Shown here: positions 45,125-56,322 of the stretch, in pieces
How positions within the stretch are numbered: position 1 is the stretch's first letter
How the letters are laid out: every line of letters begins with the position of its first letter
NCBI GenBank assembly: GCA_017311185.1
Contig: JAESUZ010001269.1
Span: 62,001 to 126,000 of the forward strand
Length of the DNA: 64,000 nucleotides
Origin: Proteles cristata cristata
Taxonomy: Eukaryota > Chordata > Mammalia > Carnivora > Hyaenidae
Direction: 5' to 3'
Notes under the pieces: generated by a model
Told to the model about the DNA's origin: nothing
Database searches by the model: none
What the model saw: only the letters and a program-made list of their open reading frames with translations
Translations under genes and position numbers: made by a program

Positions 45125-45610
45125 TATATTAAAGAGCTGTGTTGGTCAGGGTCAGACAGGAAGAAGATGTTCTACTCAAGCTAGGATTTTTAAGAGAATA
45201 TAATAAAGAGACCGTTGACATACCTGTGGGCTTGCAAAAACAAGGGAACTTGTCACCACCATTTCTCTATAAAGGGAAATGGGGAGGGAGGGATTCTTCT
45301 GGGACTCATGATAACTAGAGTCACGGAAGAAGGACTGGAGCTGTTAGAGACACAGTCACTGCCAGAACGAAGCTACGAGGAAGGCAGGGAGTGAGGGAAC
45401 TATTTCCCTGATGTGCTCTTCCCCACTCTCTGCCACCATGGATGGAGCCCAACCTGAAGCTAAAGGGCAAGAGAGCCGCTCAAGCCACCCCCCACAGGGC
45501 ACAGAGCAAGACCATGTAGGTGCAGACGTTTGGACAGAGACTGACAAAAGCTAAATGATGTGCTGGGCATTTAATAAATGCTGAATAAGCAAACAGATGA
45601 ATGAATGAAG
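45125..45610 (+). mobile_element. Old repeat-like sequence, family not named
   Basis: GGTCAGGGTCAGACAGGAAG with TTTTTAAGAGAATATAATAAAG resembles the start of a known old LTR or MamRep type; an L2-like tail (GGGCATTTAATAAATGCTG) follows at about 45562. Not certain. Confidence 0.35.
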
Positions 45611-45951
45611 TGAGCCCGTGGTCTGTTGTTCAATTAATGTTTGTTGAACTGCAGAGATGAGTGGGAGGACCGTGGTCTCCCTTATGGCCTCTTGCCCCAG
45701 AACCATCAATGGTACTGGTTGGCGTTCTAGACTTTCTATTCCCAATGGAGTCCTCGTCCTGTGCTCCACTCCCTTTGCACCTCCCCTAGCTTCGGCTGAC
45801 CATTAGGGTTTCCTACAAGAGTGTACAAAAAGTCTAGATCCTTCTGAACAGAGCTAGGACATTATCAAAGAGAGGGCCATAAGTCCTGAAATTATTCTCA
45901 GAACCTTAAATGTATTCTAGAATGTTTAGAGTTTTAAAAATGAAAACCAGG
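45611..45951. other. No recognised feature
   Basis: Unique-looking sequence. Confidence 0.5.
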
Positions 45952-46078
45952 GGTGCCTGACTGGCTCAGCTGGTAGGGCATGAAACTCTTGATCACACGG
46001 TTATAAGTTCAAACCCCATATTTGGTACAAAGATTACTGAAAAATAAAATCTTAAAAAAAGAAAAAGAAAAAGAAAAA
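45952..46078 (+). mobile_element. Old, short carnivore SINE with tRNA-Lys(CTT)-like loop
   Basis: The head GGGGTGCCTGACTGGCTCAG leads to ACTCTTGATC (an anticodon-loop remnant with CTT), then GTTCAAACCCCAT (B box), and AAAGATTACTGAAAAATAAA with no CT-rich body. This is the older short CAN SINE form. Confidence 0.85.
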
Positions 46079-46554
46079 TTCAGCATCACTACACTACATG
46101 GAGAGACACTGGTGGCTTTTGAGAAAGCTACCCCAGACATTTGTGTTACAGGCTCTGGATTCGCCAGACACCTCATTATCAAGTGCCTTAGGGCTGGCTG
46201 TTTGATGTTCAAGTGGCCTTCATCACATCATAGGCTTTTATTGCAAAGATGTCTGGGCTCTCCATTCATTTTGCTAGTATCAGTAATGTGCAGATAGTGG
46301 GGTGTGTGTGAGAAAGAGAGATCCTCAGTGGGCCGCTTGTTGCCTCCTCCAACAGCTGAATCAGCGTGGAGAGTATTCATCTTAATTCCTCAAAGGATAT
46401 TCATTCCTAAGGGTTCTGAAGTTTGAAGACACAGAAGTTATTTGAAGGCATTATTTGATCTGCTACTCTAGCTAGATGGTTTTAGCTTGGAATATGCAAG
46501 AGAAAATTGAGCACTAAATTAGGAATTGCTGTCCATACACCAAAGCAAATTTTC
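46079..46554. other. No recognised feature
   Basis: Unique-looking sequence; 91-codon frame 46022-46297 overlaps the SINE tail and is chance. Confidence 0.45.
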
Positions 46555-46569
46555 AAAAGGTAACTGCTG

Positions 46570-47022
46570 CAAACATATAACTCACAACAATAGCCAAAAC
46601 ATGGAAAGAGCCTAAATGTCCATCAACGGACGAATGGATCAAGATGTGGTTTATCTATACCATGGAATACTCCATGGCAATGAGAAACAATGAAATCTGG
46701 CCATGTGTAGCCACATGGATGGACCTTGAGGGTGTTATGCTGAGCGAAATAAGTCAGGCAGAGAAGGACAAATATCATATGTGTGCACGTATAGGAAGAT
46801 TAGGAGGAATTTAACAGAGGACCAAGGGGGAGAAGAAGGGCAGAAATGGTGGGGGAAAGGGAGAGAGGCAAACCATGAGAGACTCTTGAATGCTGACAAA
46901 AACTGAGGACTGATGGATGTGGGGGGAAGAGGGGGATGGGCATGGAGGGGGGCACTTGTGGGGATGAGCACTGGGTGTTGTGTGGAAACTGATTTGACAA
47001 TAAATTATTTGTAAAAAAAAAA
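46570..47022 (+). mobile_element. 5'-truncated young L1
   Basis: ORF2 last ~70 codons, 3' UTR and poly-A to about 47022. A 3-bp deletion (GGATCAAGATGTGG) removes one codon in ORF2. TSD AAAAGGTAACTGCTG (46555-46569) and AAAAGTTAACTGCTG (47023-47037) differ at one base. Confidence 0.95.
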
Positions 47023-47037
47023 AAAAGTTAACTGCTG

Positions 47038-47529
47038 ACATGTATGGGCTAATTTTGTACTCAAGTCCTGAAATCATTTTTGTTCTCACAGTGTTACAAC
47101 TAGCAGTTTTTACCTTGTGCCTTACAGACTGAGGCCAATCAGTTCCTAGAGTTTAAAATGTCCTATAAAAAAACCCAGGGCCAGATATATTGGAAGGAGC
47201 AAGGTGGTAACCACAATGGGCATAGTCTAAGTGGGACAAGCCATACCTGACAGCCCAATGATCAACCTTATCGTCACCAAAAGTTAGTCACACATTGAAA
47301 AGCCTTCTTCTGCCAATGCTCCCGTGTTTCATGAAATAGAATCAAACCTGAGCTTCCGTTTGGCGTGGCCAAATGCCCAAAGTCATCCAGTGATGTGATG
47401 GGATTTGTCAATAAATTTTATTCAAGGTCTCTAGGACCAAATTTCATAAAATCTGTGCCAATTACGATGACTGTCAAAGTTTGCGTAAGATCTACAGATT
47501 CGATAGTAGTGCCATATCAATGTTCATTT
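47038..47529. other. No recognised feature
   Basis: Unique-looking sequence; the 86-codon frame at 47365-47625 probably includes old repeat sequence. Confidence 0.4.
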
Positions 47530-47621
47530 TCTGATTTTAATCATTATGCTGTTAACGTAAGAGAATACCATTATTCTTGGGAAAACACACTGACATATTT
47601 AGGAGTTAAGTGGCACCATGA
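47530..47621 (+). mobile_element. Old repeat 3' region, first part
   Basis: AAGAGAATACCATTATTCTT and GGGAAAACACACTGACATAT, TTTAGGAGTTAAGTGGCACC fit the 3' region of an old L1M- or MER-type repeat. It resumes at 48071. Confidence 0.45.
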
Positions 47622-47811
47622 CTGAGGCGCCTGGGAGGCTCATTTGGTCAAGTGTCCAACTCTTGATTTCAGCTCAGGTCATGATCTCACAGTTCATGGG
47701 TTTGAGCCCCACATTGGGCTCTGTGCTGATGGCAGAGAGCTTGCTTGGGATTCTTTCTCTCTCTCTCTCTCTCCCTGCCCTGCTGTCTCTCTCTCAAAAT
47801 AAATAACTTTT
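47622..47811 (+). mobile_element. Carnivore SINE, first of a pair
   Basis: GAGGCGCCTGGGAGGCTCAT head and CT-rich body with a shortened tail. A younger SINE entered directly after it. Confidence 0.92.
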
Positions 47812-47823
47812 AAAAGTGTTTTC

Positions 47824-48058
47824 GGGGTGCCTGGGTGGCTTAGTTGGTTAAGCGTCTGGCTTTCGCTTAGGTCATGATCTCACGGTTCGTGGGTTCGAGC
47901 CCCGCGTCGAGCTCTGTGCTGATTGCCAGCTCAGAGCCTGGAGCCTGTTTCAGTCTGTGACTCCCTCTCTCTCTGACCCTCCCCTGCTCACGCTGTCTCT
48001 CTCTCTGTCTCCTAGAAATAAATAAACATTTAAAAAAAAAGAATCATAAAAAAAAAAT
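47824..48058 (+). mobile_element. Young felid SINE, second of a pair
   Basis: Near-consensus young copy with CTCCTAGAAATAAATAAAC tail and a long A-rich end. The TSD AAAAGTGTTTTC is perfect at 47812-47823 and 48059-48070. Confidence 0.97.
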
Positions 48059-48070
48059 AAAAGTGTTTTC

Positions 48071-48250
48071 ATCTAATCAAGTGATTCAGGAAAAAATAAT
48101 AATTTGTGTATGCAGAGAAGAAAGAATGATGAATTAAATGTGATAAACTAACAGGGCATCTGAGTGAAAGGTTTATAAGCTTTTTTTTTTTATGATTTTT
48201 GCAACTTTTCTGTAAGTTTGAAATGACTCCATAATAAAGTTACCAAAGAA
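48071..48250 (+). mobile_element. Old repeat 3' region, second part
   Basis: CATCTAATCAAGTGATTCAGG, GCAACTTTTCTGTAAGTTTG and GACTCCATAATAAAGTTACC complete an old repeat 3' end ending in an AATAAA signal. Confidence 0.5.
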
Positions 48251-48391
48251 CGAATGACAAAAACCTAGGGCTGTCATCAGCCTGTTCCAGAAGTGCAGTG
48301 ATGGTGGTCAAGCTGGAGCTGCAGAATGAGTCAGAAATGATGTCTCCTCTTCTGTCATCCTTAAACTAAGATGACTCACTTTCTTTTTCAG

Positions 48392-48453
48392 CTGAAGAAC
48401 TCTTCTATTCATGGAGGCGAACGCTAAGGAAGCTTTCCAAATGAACCCTGAAG
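48392..48453 (+). other. Candidate small spliced exon with start codon
   Basis: A pyrimidine tract and acceptor (CTTTCTTTTTCAG, AG at 48390-48391) precede 62 bp that end in a near-perfect donor GAAG|GTAAGA (GT at 48454-48455). An ATG at 48411 opens 14 codons reading MEANAKEAFQMNPE, then one base into the next exon; a TGA lies in frame 18 bp upstream. The start context is weak at -3 (T) but has G at +4. If real, it would be an alternative 5' coding exon of a gene extending beyond the window. I do not recognise the peptide, and no partner exon is visible. It may be a chance match. Confidence 0.3.
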
Positions 48454-49221
48454 GTAAGAAGAACTTGATCACGTGTCCTTCCATCACATCACCCACCGGA
48501 GTGCTGTCCGCATCACCCAGGGCAGGGCCTCACCTATCTTGGCTCACAGAGGAAATAATCTCAAAGCAGTCCTTACCTACATGGTCTCATTCTGCTATCC
48601 TCAAAGACACTTTCAATCTTCTGAGCCTGACCTTTTTCTAAAGGGAAATACCAAAGCTATTAATAGCTGATATCTTTTATGAGAGATTTTTATTTCTTTT
48701 TATGCTTTTCTGTACTTGAGATATTTTCAATAATGACTGTGTTGCTTTCAAAAATCAAGAAAAGACAGACTATTCTTATTTTCCCAAGCAGCTCTACATA
48801 AATTACTCCCATAGCTTTCTGTGCCCCTCTCAGCCCCCTGAAACTGTCACTGCTGCAGGTCTCCTCCCTCCTGCCCCAATGACAGACCTCATGGAAATAC
48901 TCATATGTGCCAGGCCCTGGATATTCTCCATCTACCATTAGCAAGGAAAATCATTTCATGGCCCAATCGCCATAATCTCACAAACCTCTCCCCGCCTACA
49001 ATATCCTATTGCCATTTTGCCATCAGAATTGGGTAGGAATATTTAACTCAGATTTTCCCTCTTCATCTCAATTCAGATACCATGGCCCTTATTTCCTGAG
49101 ATTTCCTGAGACCACCCCAGGATATTTACTAGTTTTCCAACATTGAAAAAGTGATAGCCCTTTGAGGGTCATATAACACTTCACAGTCAAGAACCAAGCC
49201 TGAGCTTTCCAGAAGCTCTCA
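48454..49221. other. Mostly unassigned
   Basis: TTTTTATGCTTTTCTGTACTTG near 48695 resembles the end of an old repeat. No other feature is supported. The long frames here start in the candidate exon and run through its donor site. Confidence 0.4.
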
Positions 49222-49512
49222 ACTTGAGCACTGTTGACCTTCTGAACCAGCTAATTCTTTGTCGTGGAGGCTGTTCTCTTCATCCCTGGGATCTTAGCAG
49301 TATCTCAAACGTCTCGCTGCCAGTAGGATACCACCCTCACCCTGCTTGTAACAATCAACAGTGTCCCCCAGACATTCCCTAAGATTCCAGGGAGGACAAA
49401 ATTTCCCCTCAGTAATGATAATACAATAATACTCGTAGACATTGCCAAATCTCCCCTGGATGGGGGGGGGAGGGAAGCACAATCTACCCTATTGAGAACC
49501 ACCACTGTACGG
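49222..49512 (-). mobile_element. MER20-type hAT DNA transposon with internal extra segment
   Basis: CTCTCAACTTGAGCACTGTT, TAATTCTTTGTCGTGGAGGC and TTGAGAACCACCACTG are the reverse MER20 ends. The middle contains two versions of the GACATTCCC/GACATTGCC stretch about 70 bp apart, so it looks partly duplicated. Confidence 0.75.
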
Positions 49513-51179
49513 GTTACCTCAGCCCAGCAAGAACTTCTGTTTTTCATGAAAATGGACGGAAATTTATAGTATTTGGAGTAAAATTAGCAAGGACTTGCAG
49601 AAGGGCTGCCATAAGTTGTCAGAATGATCTGACACAACCGGACCCTATGACATAATGTACCCTGCCCGGGAGTATTTGGTGACACTGCAGCTGATAAATC
49701 AACCTAGCCTGACAACCAGCCTCTATGAGTTTCTCCTCTCTGGGTTTCTGCCCCTCGATGCCCAATGTCTCACAGGATTTATTTGAATGAAACACAAGTG
49801 AAGGAGAACAGGGTAGTGCTGAATACTGTGCATTGTCTTTCCATTCACAAGGGCAAAGAGGTCCAGAAAAAGCACTGTGTAGTCTGAACTGTGTTGCAAA
49901 GCACCAGGAATTTGGCTGCTATTTTTTATTTTATGGACCACATTATTGCACTTACGACTTGGGACCTGGTCTCCAGTGATTTCATAAATTTTGATATTTT
50001 TCAACCAGTAGGAACCCATTCTTGGCCTTGGTTTGAGTGAAAATCCCGTTTTCCATTCCTCAAAGAGTGTAGAGCAAGTGACGCTGTGGCCACAGATTTA
50101 ACTGTGGTACCAATTGACGAACCAAGGCCCCAAGAATAAATCCCAAAGTGCTAGGATTGGAATAAACTCTTTCTGCTCATCTCCAAGCATGTATCTTTTT
50201 CCCTGGTTATTCTCGCTCCCCCGCACCCACCTCTCTTTATCCTCCACCCTTTACCCAAAGGAGTGTTTGGTTTGAAAGGCTACCTCTGCTACCCATGAGT
50301 GTCTGTGAAAACACAGGCAAGAATCTAAGAACAGTCACATAGTTGTCCAAGAGAAACAGAAATACAGCTCAGTTTCAGAGTGAGAAGAATGTCCGGAAAG
50401 CAATGTTCCTAAGGGAATCCAGGTAGAAACAACTCTCTAAAAGAGAAATTGCTATTCCTGGTCAGGATTCCACCAAAGGTGCCGCTGCCCATCTTGTGGC
50501 CTTTAATCTGGTTTTTGGTCTCTTTGACTTAATTATTAACCCTTCATTCTTTGTCCAATGTGATCCCTCCCTAACAAGCTCTCCCTGGCACCTACTCCCA
50601 AGGGTAGAACAGAACACCGCTCTGACTGGCACACCAAGTTCTTTTGCAAGAGCTTGGCATCCTCTGGACTCTTCTCATTCCGTCTCTCCCACATCCAGCC
50701 TTTTTCCAAGCTCCCATCTGCACAATTCTGACCTTAACTTTTTCTAGACTGTAAGAAGCTGAGAGGAGCTTAGAAGCATCCCAGGGCACTGGGAAGGATG
50801 TGCCCTCCACCGACTGTGCTTTGAAGTGTGCCTACAACTTTGTGTCTATAATCTTCTCACCTGCCATGCTTGCCTGCAGAGTTCTTCAAACTCTTATCAT
50901 TTGAACCTCTTTGACTAAAGCATGGTATTACTCAAAACTTTGCACTAACCTAGAAGGATATAAGACCTTAATTTATGTATAAGGATTTGTTTATCACTTT
51001 GGCTTATTGGTACTTCATTAGGATGAGGGCCTTGGAATTCAGACACAGGACAGGTTCATTTGATTGCTGCAGAGAGATTGCAGTGGTGGAGGTATTGAAC
51101 TCCAGACCTACACTGTCTGGTACACTAGCCATTAGCCACATGTGGCAATTTACATGTAAATTCATTGAAAATAACTTTT
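49513..51179. other. 1.7 kb with no recognised repeat
   Basis: Complex sequence without recognised repeats. The 98-codon minus frame (49723-50019) and others have no recognisable domain. Confidence 0.45.
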
Positions 51180-51196
51180 AAAACTCCGTTCCTCAG

Positions 51197-51979
51197 CTTC
51201 TGCACAGCAAAGGAAACAACCCAGAAAATTAATAGGCAACCAACGGAATGGGAAAAGATAGTTGCAAATGACGTATCAGATAAAGGGTTAATATCAAGAA
51301 TCTATAAGGAACTCACCAAACTACACGCCTGAAAAACAAACAACCCAGTGAAGAAATGGGCAGAAGATATGAACAGACACTTCTCCAAAGGGGACATCCA
51401 GATGGCCAACAGACACATGAAACGATGCTCAGCATCGCTCCTCATCAGGGAAATACAAATCAAAACCACACTGAGATACCACCTCACGCCGGTCAGAGTG
51501 GCTAAAATGAGCAAATCAGAGAACTCTAGATGCTGGCGAGGATGTGGAGAAACGGGCACCCTCCTACACTGTTGGTGGGACTGTAAACTGGTACAGCCCC
51601 TCTGGAAAGCAGTGTGGAGGTTCCTCAGAAACTAACAATAGAACTCCCCTAGGACCCAGCAATAGCACTGCTAGGAATTTACCCAAGGGATACAGAAATG
51701 CTGATGCATAGGAGCACATGTACCCCAATGTTCATAGCAGCACTCTCCACAATAGCTAAAACATGGAAAGAGCCTAATTGTCCATCAACAGATGAATGGA
51801 TCAAGAAGATGTGGTTTATCTATACCATGGAATACTACATGGCAATGAGAAACAATGAAATCTGGCCATGTGTAGCAACACGGATGGACCTTGAGGTTGT
51901 TATGCTGAGCGAAATAAGTCAGGCAGAGAAGGACAAATATCATATATGTGCACGTATAGGAGGATTAGGAGGAACTTAA
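51197..51979 (+). pseudogene. L1 ORF2 C-terminal region, broken
   Basis: The ORF2 end is readable but has three lesions relative to the copy at 1-1507: TGA at 51330-51332, a one-base loss near 51627 (CTCAGAAAC), and TAG at 51650-51652. The cysteine motif is intact ([18 protein letters not shown]). The last 93 codons (51698-51979) are open. Confidence 0.93.
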
Positions 51980-52190
51980 CAGAGGACCAAGGGGGAGAAG
52001 AAGGGCGGAAATGGTGGGGGAAAGGGAGAGAGGCAAACCATGAGAGACTCTTGAATGCTGACAAAAACTGAGGACTGATGGATGTGGGGGAGGGATGTCA
52101 TGGAGGAGGACACTTGTGGGGATGAGCACTGGGTGTTATGTGGAAACTAATTTGACAATAAACTATTTGTAAAAAAAATAAAAAAAAAAT
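51197..52190 (+). mobile_element. 5'-truncated young L1, about 1 kb
   Basis: Forward L1 with ORF2 C-terminal region, 3' UTR and an A-rich tail. A 17-bp perfect TSD, AAAACTCCGTTCCTCAG, flanks it at 51180-51196 and 52191-52207. Confidence 0.98.
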
Positions 52191-52207
52191 AAAACTCCGT
52201 TCCTCAG

Positions 52208-53741
52208 TCACACTGGCTACATTTCAAATGCTCAATAGCCACATACTCCTCTAGCCTGAGGCTCTTATTGGCAATGGGGAGTTCTGGAAAAGGGGTTCTG
52301 GAGAAGAAGCCTAAAATCACCAGTTGTGTAGGGAGAAATAGAAAAGAGTACAAGGAACAAAATTCCAAAGGGAAAGTGAAAGTGGGCCAACGGCAAAGTG
52401 GATATCCTTTGCCAAGGGCCTAAACCTAACCAAACAGACATCTACTCCATCACAAAGCTCTCCATGTTGACACTTGCAAATAAAGGAAGCCCTGGGGTCA
52501 GCTTTGGATCTTGCTTCGTCCATTATATGGTCCCTGGGTTCTGTGAGCTCCTTTTAAAACAAGACACCCTATTCCAAATGCTGAGCTTGAGAGGGCTCAA
52601 TGCATCACTCACACACATAGAAGTCACTGGGATCCCAGACAGAGGGAAATCAGCACCCCAGTAGCATAAGGCATCCCATCAGTATCCAATGGTCCACTGA
52701 GAACTGGGACTTCCAAATCAAAAGACATACAGGGGAAAAAAAGTAACTTCTTCATCAGGAATTAGACCTCCAGAGAGTCTGGGGGACAGGTGGATCCAAG
52801 CAGTGAAGGGCCACGTTTCATCGATTGGTAAGTGGCAGAAGCAGCTCAGGAAACTATACCTCCTCTCTATCTGTGGCTTGTGTCACCCTCGCAGGTGATG
52901 GGGCTTCTCATGCACCTGTCCAGATCCCTACCTGTGTCTGCCCCAAATGGTGTGACTTCATCTTAGATCATGACTCCAATTCACATCCAAGCCCAAGCCA
53001 ACAGCAGAGCCCCTGGCATCCTCATGGACTCTTCATTGCCGGTGACCCATGCAAGCTGCCAAGCAGGAGGGCAAGGTGGACTTGTGGCTAGAATGAGGAC
53101 ACTGATGTGATTTTCTCAGAAGATCCTTCCACACAAATGCTGATATCCAGAAAATGGCAAAAGGGGAATGGCATTCAGGGCAACCCCTGCACCAGGCTTC
53201 TTGAATCTGTTTTTCTGTGCATTAGACACAGGAAAATACTGCTTTCCTAGCTCCCAAAACTCAGAGTCTGCTGTGGGAAACATGTCGGTGGCTTTGGTTT
53301 GCTAGAAAAAGATCTAGAAAAGTGAATCAGATTAATCCATTTATTGGACTTTCAATAGTTTGGGCTAAATATTTATGACTTATTCTTAGATTTGAAAGAA
53401 TTTCTCACTGTGTGGGAGCCATTTACATACATGGCCAAATGGCAGATCAGATTCTATATTTTCCTTTGACATAGTGTGTACATAAACAAATATATTTGCA
53501 GAGTAATTATTGGACTTTGGCTTCAGGTGAGCTCTAGTACTAAATTAGCCATTGACCAGAGAACAAGAAAGCAAAGATTGAAAAGATAATCAAATAGATG
53601 AAGCAACAACGAGGATAGTAACAAAATTAAATCACTACTTTAAATGTGCCCAATAAAGCAATACCTCTACCAGCATACTACTTTATTACTTTATTCCTTC
53701 CCTTTAACAGCAACACCCATATACTTTTCTTTTTTTAGCAC
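52208..53741. other. No recognised feature
   Basis: Unique-looking sequence. Frames of 88 codons at 52398-52664 and 52825-53091 have no domain. Confidence 0.45.
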
Positions 53742-54367
53742 AAATGTTTACAATCATCTTTATTTCTTTATTAATTTTTTAATTTACATCCAAGTTAGCT
53801 AGCATATAGTGCAACAATGATTTCAGGAGTAGATTCCTTAATGCCCCTCACCCATGTAGCCCATCCCCCCTCCCATAACCCTTCCAGTAACCCTCTGTTT
53901 GTTCTCCATATTTAAGACTCTTTTATGTTTTTTGTCCCCCTCCCTGTTTTTATATTCTTTTTGCTTCCCTTCCCTTATGTTCATCTGTTTTGTATCTTAA
54001 AGTCCTCATAGGAGTGAAGTTATATGATATTTGTCTTTCTCTGACTGACTAATTTCACTTAGCATGATACCCTCTAGTTGCATCCATGTAGTTGCAAATG
54101 GCAAGATTTCATTTTTTTTTATTGCTGAGTAATACCCCACTCATTAGGGCGCATGTGTCCCTTTGAAAGAGCACACCTGTAATCCCTTGGATAAATGCCT
54201 AATAGTGCAATTGCTGGATCGTAGGGGAGTTCTACTTTTAATTTTTTGAGGAATCTCCATACTGTTTTCCAGAATGGCTGTACCAGTTTTCACTCCCACC
54301 AGTAGTGCAAAAGAGCTCCTCTTTCTCCGCATCCTCACCAACATCTGTTGTTGCTTGACTTGTTGAT
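53742..54367 (-). mobile_element. Older L1, 3' end with internal deletions
   Basis: Reverse-strand 3' UTR with the 'tagtgattcatcacttacata' block missing near 53832, then ORF2 end with about 100-160 bp missing near 54141 (between GAGTAATACCCCACTC and AGGGCGCATGTG). Dead copy. Confidence 0.9.
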
Positions 54368-54973
54368 TAGCAATTCACAATATCTCCGGGAACCCAGACT
54401 CTTTCCTTTGGGAGAGTCTTCTCCTTCCTGCTCTCTCTTTTTACCAGGGAGGAAAATCTTTTCCAGAAGATCCCAGAAGACTTCTGCTATGACTTAATGG
54501 CCAGAACTGGGTGGGAAAATCACTCCTGAACTAAGATGAAGGGGAAATGAGATTACAGGATAGCCTTAGACTGATACTTCCTCATCCTCTGGGACTGGAC
54601 AGCTGCCAGCTGACAAAACTGAGCCCTGTGAACAAAAGCAAAGGGGAAAATGTAACCAGCAGTGTCTGCCATGCCTTTCCATGTATTTACACCATGAAAG
54701 GACAGTTATACCCAGAACTGTGGATAGGAAAGAGGGGCTTTCTACCCCTCATCCCTGAAGTAGCCTCCACTGAGAAGCTCCTTAGCTTCTCCACCAGGTC
54801 AAATCTGCCCAAGGCACCTGCAGAACTCCCTCAATACTCATATCAGTTATATGAAAATGTTTTACTAGCTTCTCTCCACTACCAGACGATTAGTACTAAG
54901 GGGTTGTTTGAGCAAAACTCTATATTCTTAGGGCCCTCCCCATGCCTGTTGCACTATCGATGCTTAGTTTTGT
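54368..54973. other. Unassigned; 154-codon frame considered
   Basis: The frame at 54547-55011 is the longest outside L1 (154 codons), but it has no recognisable domain and ends in a GGAT-type repeat. I see no promoter, splice or conservation support. Confidence 0.4.
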
Positions 54974-55024
54974 TGAAAGATGGATTGATGAGTGGATGGG
55001 TGGATGGATAGATGGATGGGTGAG
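54974..55024 (+). repeat. (GATG/GGAT)n-like imperfect microsatellite
   Basis: Degenerate GATGGATGGGTG-type units. Confidence 0.85.
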
Positions 55025-55104
55025 TGTTTCACCTCTGTGCTTCAGAGAAGTGGAGAGAGTTCTTAAAAACAAGGGAGCAGGCTGTGGGACATCAAGAACT
55101 ATTG

Positions 55105-55385
55105 TGGGGCGCCTCGGTGACTCAGTCAATTTGAGGAACCGACTCTCGATATTGGCTCAGGTCATGATCCCAGGGTCGTTGTGAGACAGAGCCCCACATG
55201 GGTTCTGTAGTGAACATGGAGCCTGTTTGGGATTCTCTCTCTCGCGCGCGCTCTCTCGCTCTCTCTCTCTCTGCCCCTCTCCCACTCACACATGCATGAG
55301 TACAGTTTATCTTGCGCATGATTGTGCACACGCTCGCTCTCAAAAATAAATAAATAAATAAACATTTTTTTTAAAGTTAAAAGAA
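55105..55385 (+). mobile_element. Older carnivore SINE with extended CT-rich region
   Basis: Long copy (about 280 bp) with a TCTCTCGCGCGCGCTCTC stretch in its CT-rich part and an (AAAT)n tail. TSD AAGAACTATTG at 55094-55104 and 55386-55396. Confidence 0.92.
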
Positions 55386-55396
55386 AAGAACTATTG

Positions 55397-56111
55397 CACT
55401 CACTCTTTACTGTTTGGTGGGAGATGGGGCTCATGCTCAGTCACTCACATTGAGTGACACAGGGAGGTTTACTGTCAGCAGCTGCTGAAATTTTTGCCAC
55501 AATGCAAATAAGCCATTTCTATAGTCCCCAAGTGGGGACCTTTTCCATGTATTTACACCATGAAAGGACAGGTTTTTGTTAAGAGATTGTTTTTGTGGTT
55601 TTAAACAATTATATTGGTATTTCCCCCTTAATTACAAAGGTAATAATTTTTTATTTTATTTAAGTATTTTAGTAATATTTTATTTTATTAAAAAATTATC
55701 ATTTTTTATTTTAGAATCATCCTCCAGAGGTAGCTACCACTAATATATTGGTGTATAATTATCTCTCATCTTTCTTCTGTGCACATAAACTATATATAGT
55801 TGCAGATACTAGAATTGAGGTCAAAGATATTTACTTTTCATACCAAGTTTTCTTTGTCCTTTTCACAAGTTTCTACATCATTAAGTTTTTATTACATTAT
55901 TTTAAAGATTAAATAATATTTTATTTTATGTCTATACCATGATCTAGTTAAATAATCCTTTATCATTTGATATTTAGACTTCTTTCAATATTCTCTTCTT
56001 ATAAAGAGCACTGGGGGAAATTTTTTTGTACAGAATTGGTTTTGCACATCTCTGTTCATTTGAAACAAATTTCTAGATGTATATTTTTCAATTCAAAGTG
56101 TGTCTACATTT
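55397..56111. other. No recognised feature
   Basis: AT-rich sequence; a 13-bp ATTTACACCATGA occurs also at 54685 and 55553 but is not further structured. Confidence 0.4.
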
Positions 56112-56322
56112 GGAGTGCCTGGGTGCCTCAGGTGGTTAAGCACCTGACTCTTGGTTTTGGCCTAGGTCATGAACTCACGGTTCAAGCACCAAGTTGGACT
56201 CCACACTAACAGTGCAGAGCCTGCTTGAGATTCTCCCTCTCTCTCTCTCTGCCCCTCTCCTACTCGCTCTCTCTGTCTCTTTCTCAAAAGTAAATAAATA
56301 AATAAAAACTTTTTTAAAAAGG
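56112..56322 (+). mobile_element. Older carnivore SINE
   Basis: GGAGTGCCTGGGTGCCTCAG head, body with CCAAGTTGGACTCCACAC, and AAATAAATAAATAAAAAC tail. Confidence 0.93.

Noticed and set aside
54547..55011. 154-codon open frame, longest outside L1
   Set aside because: No family resemblance; the end runs into a GATG-type repeat; no surrounding gene structure.
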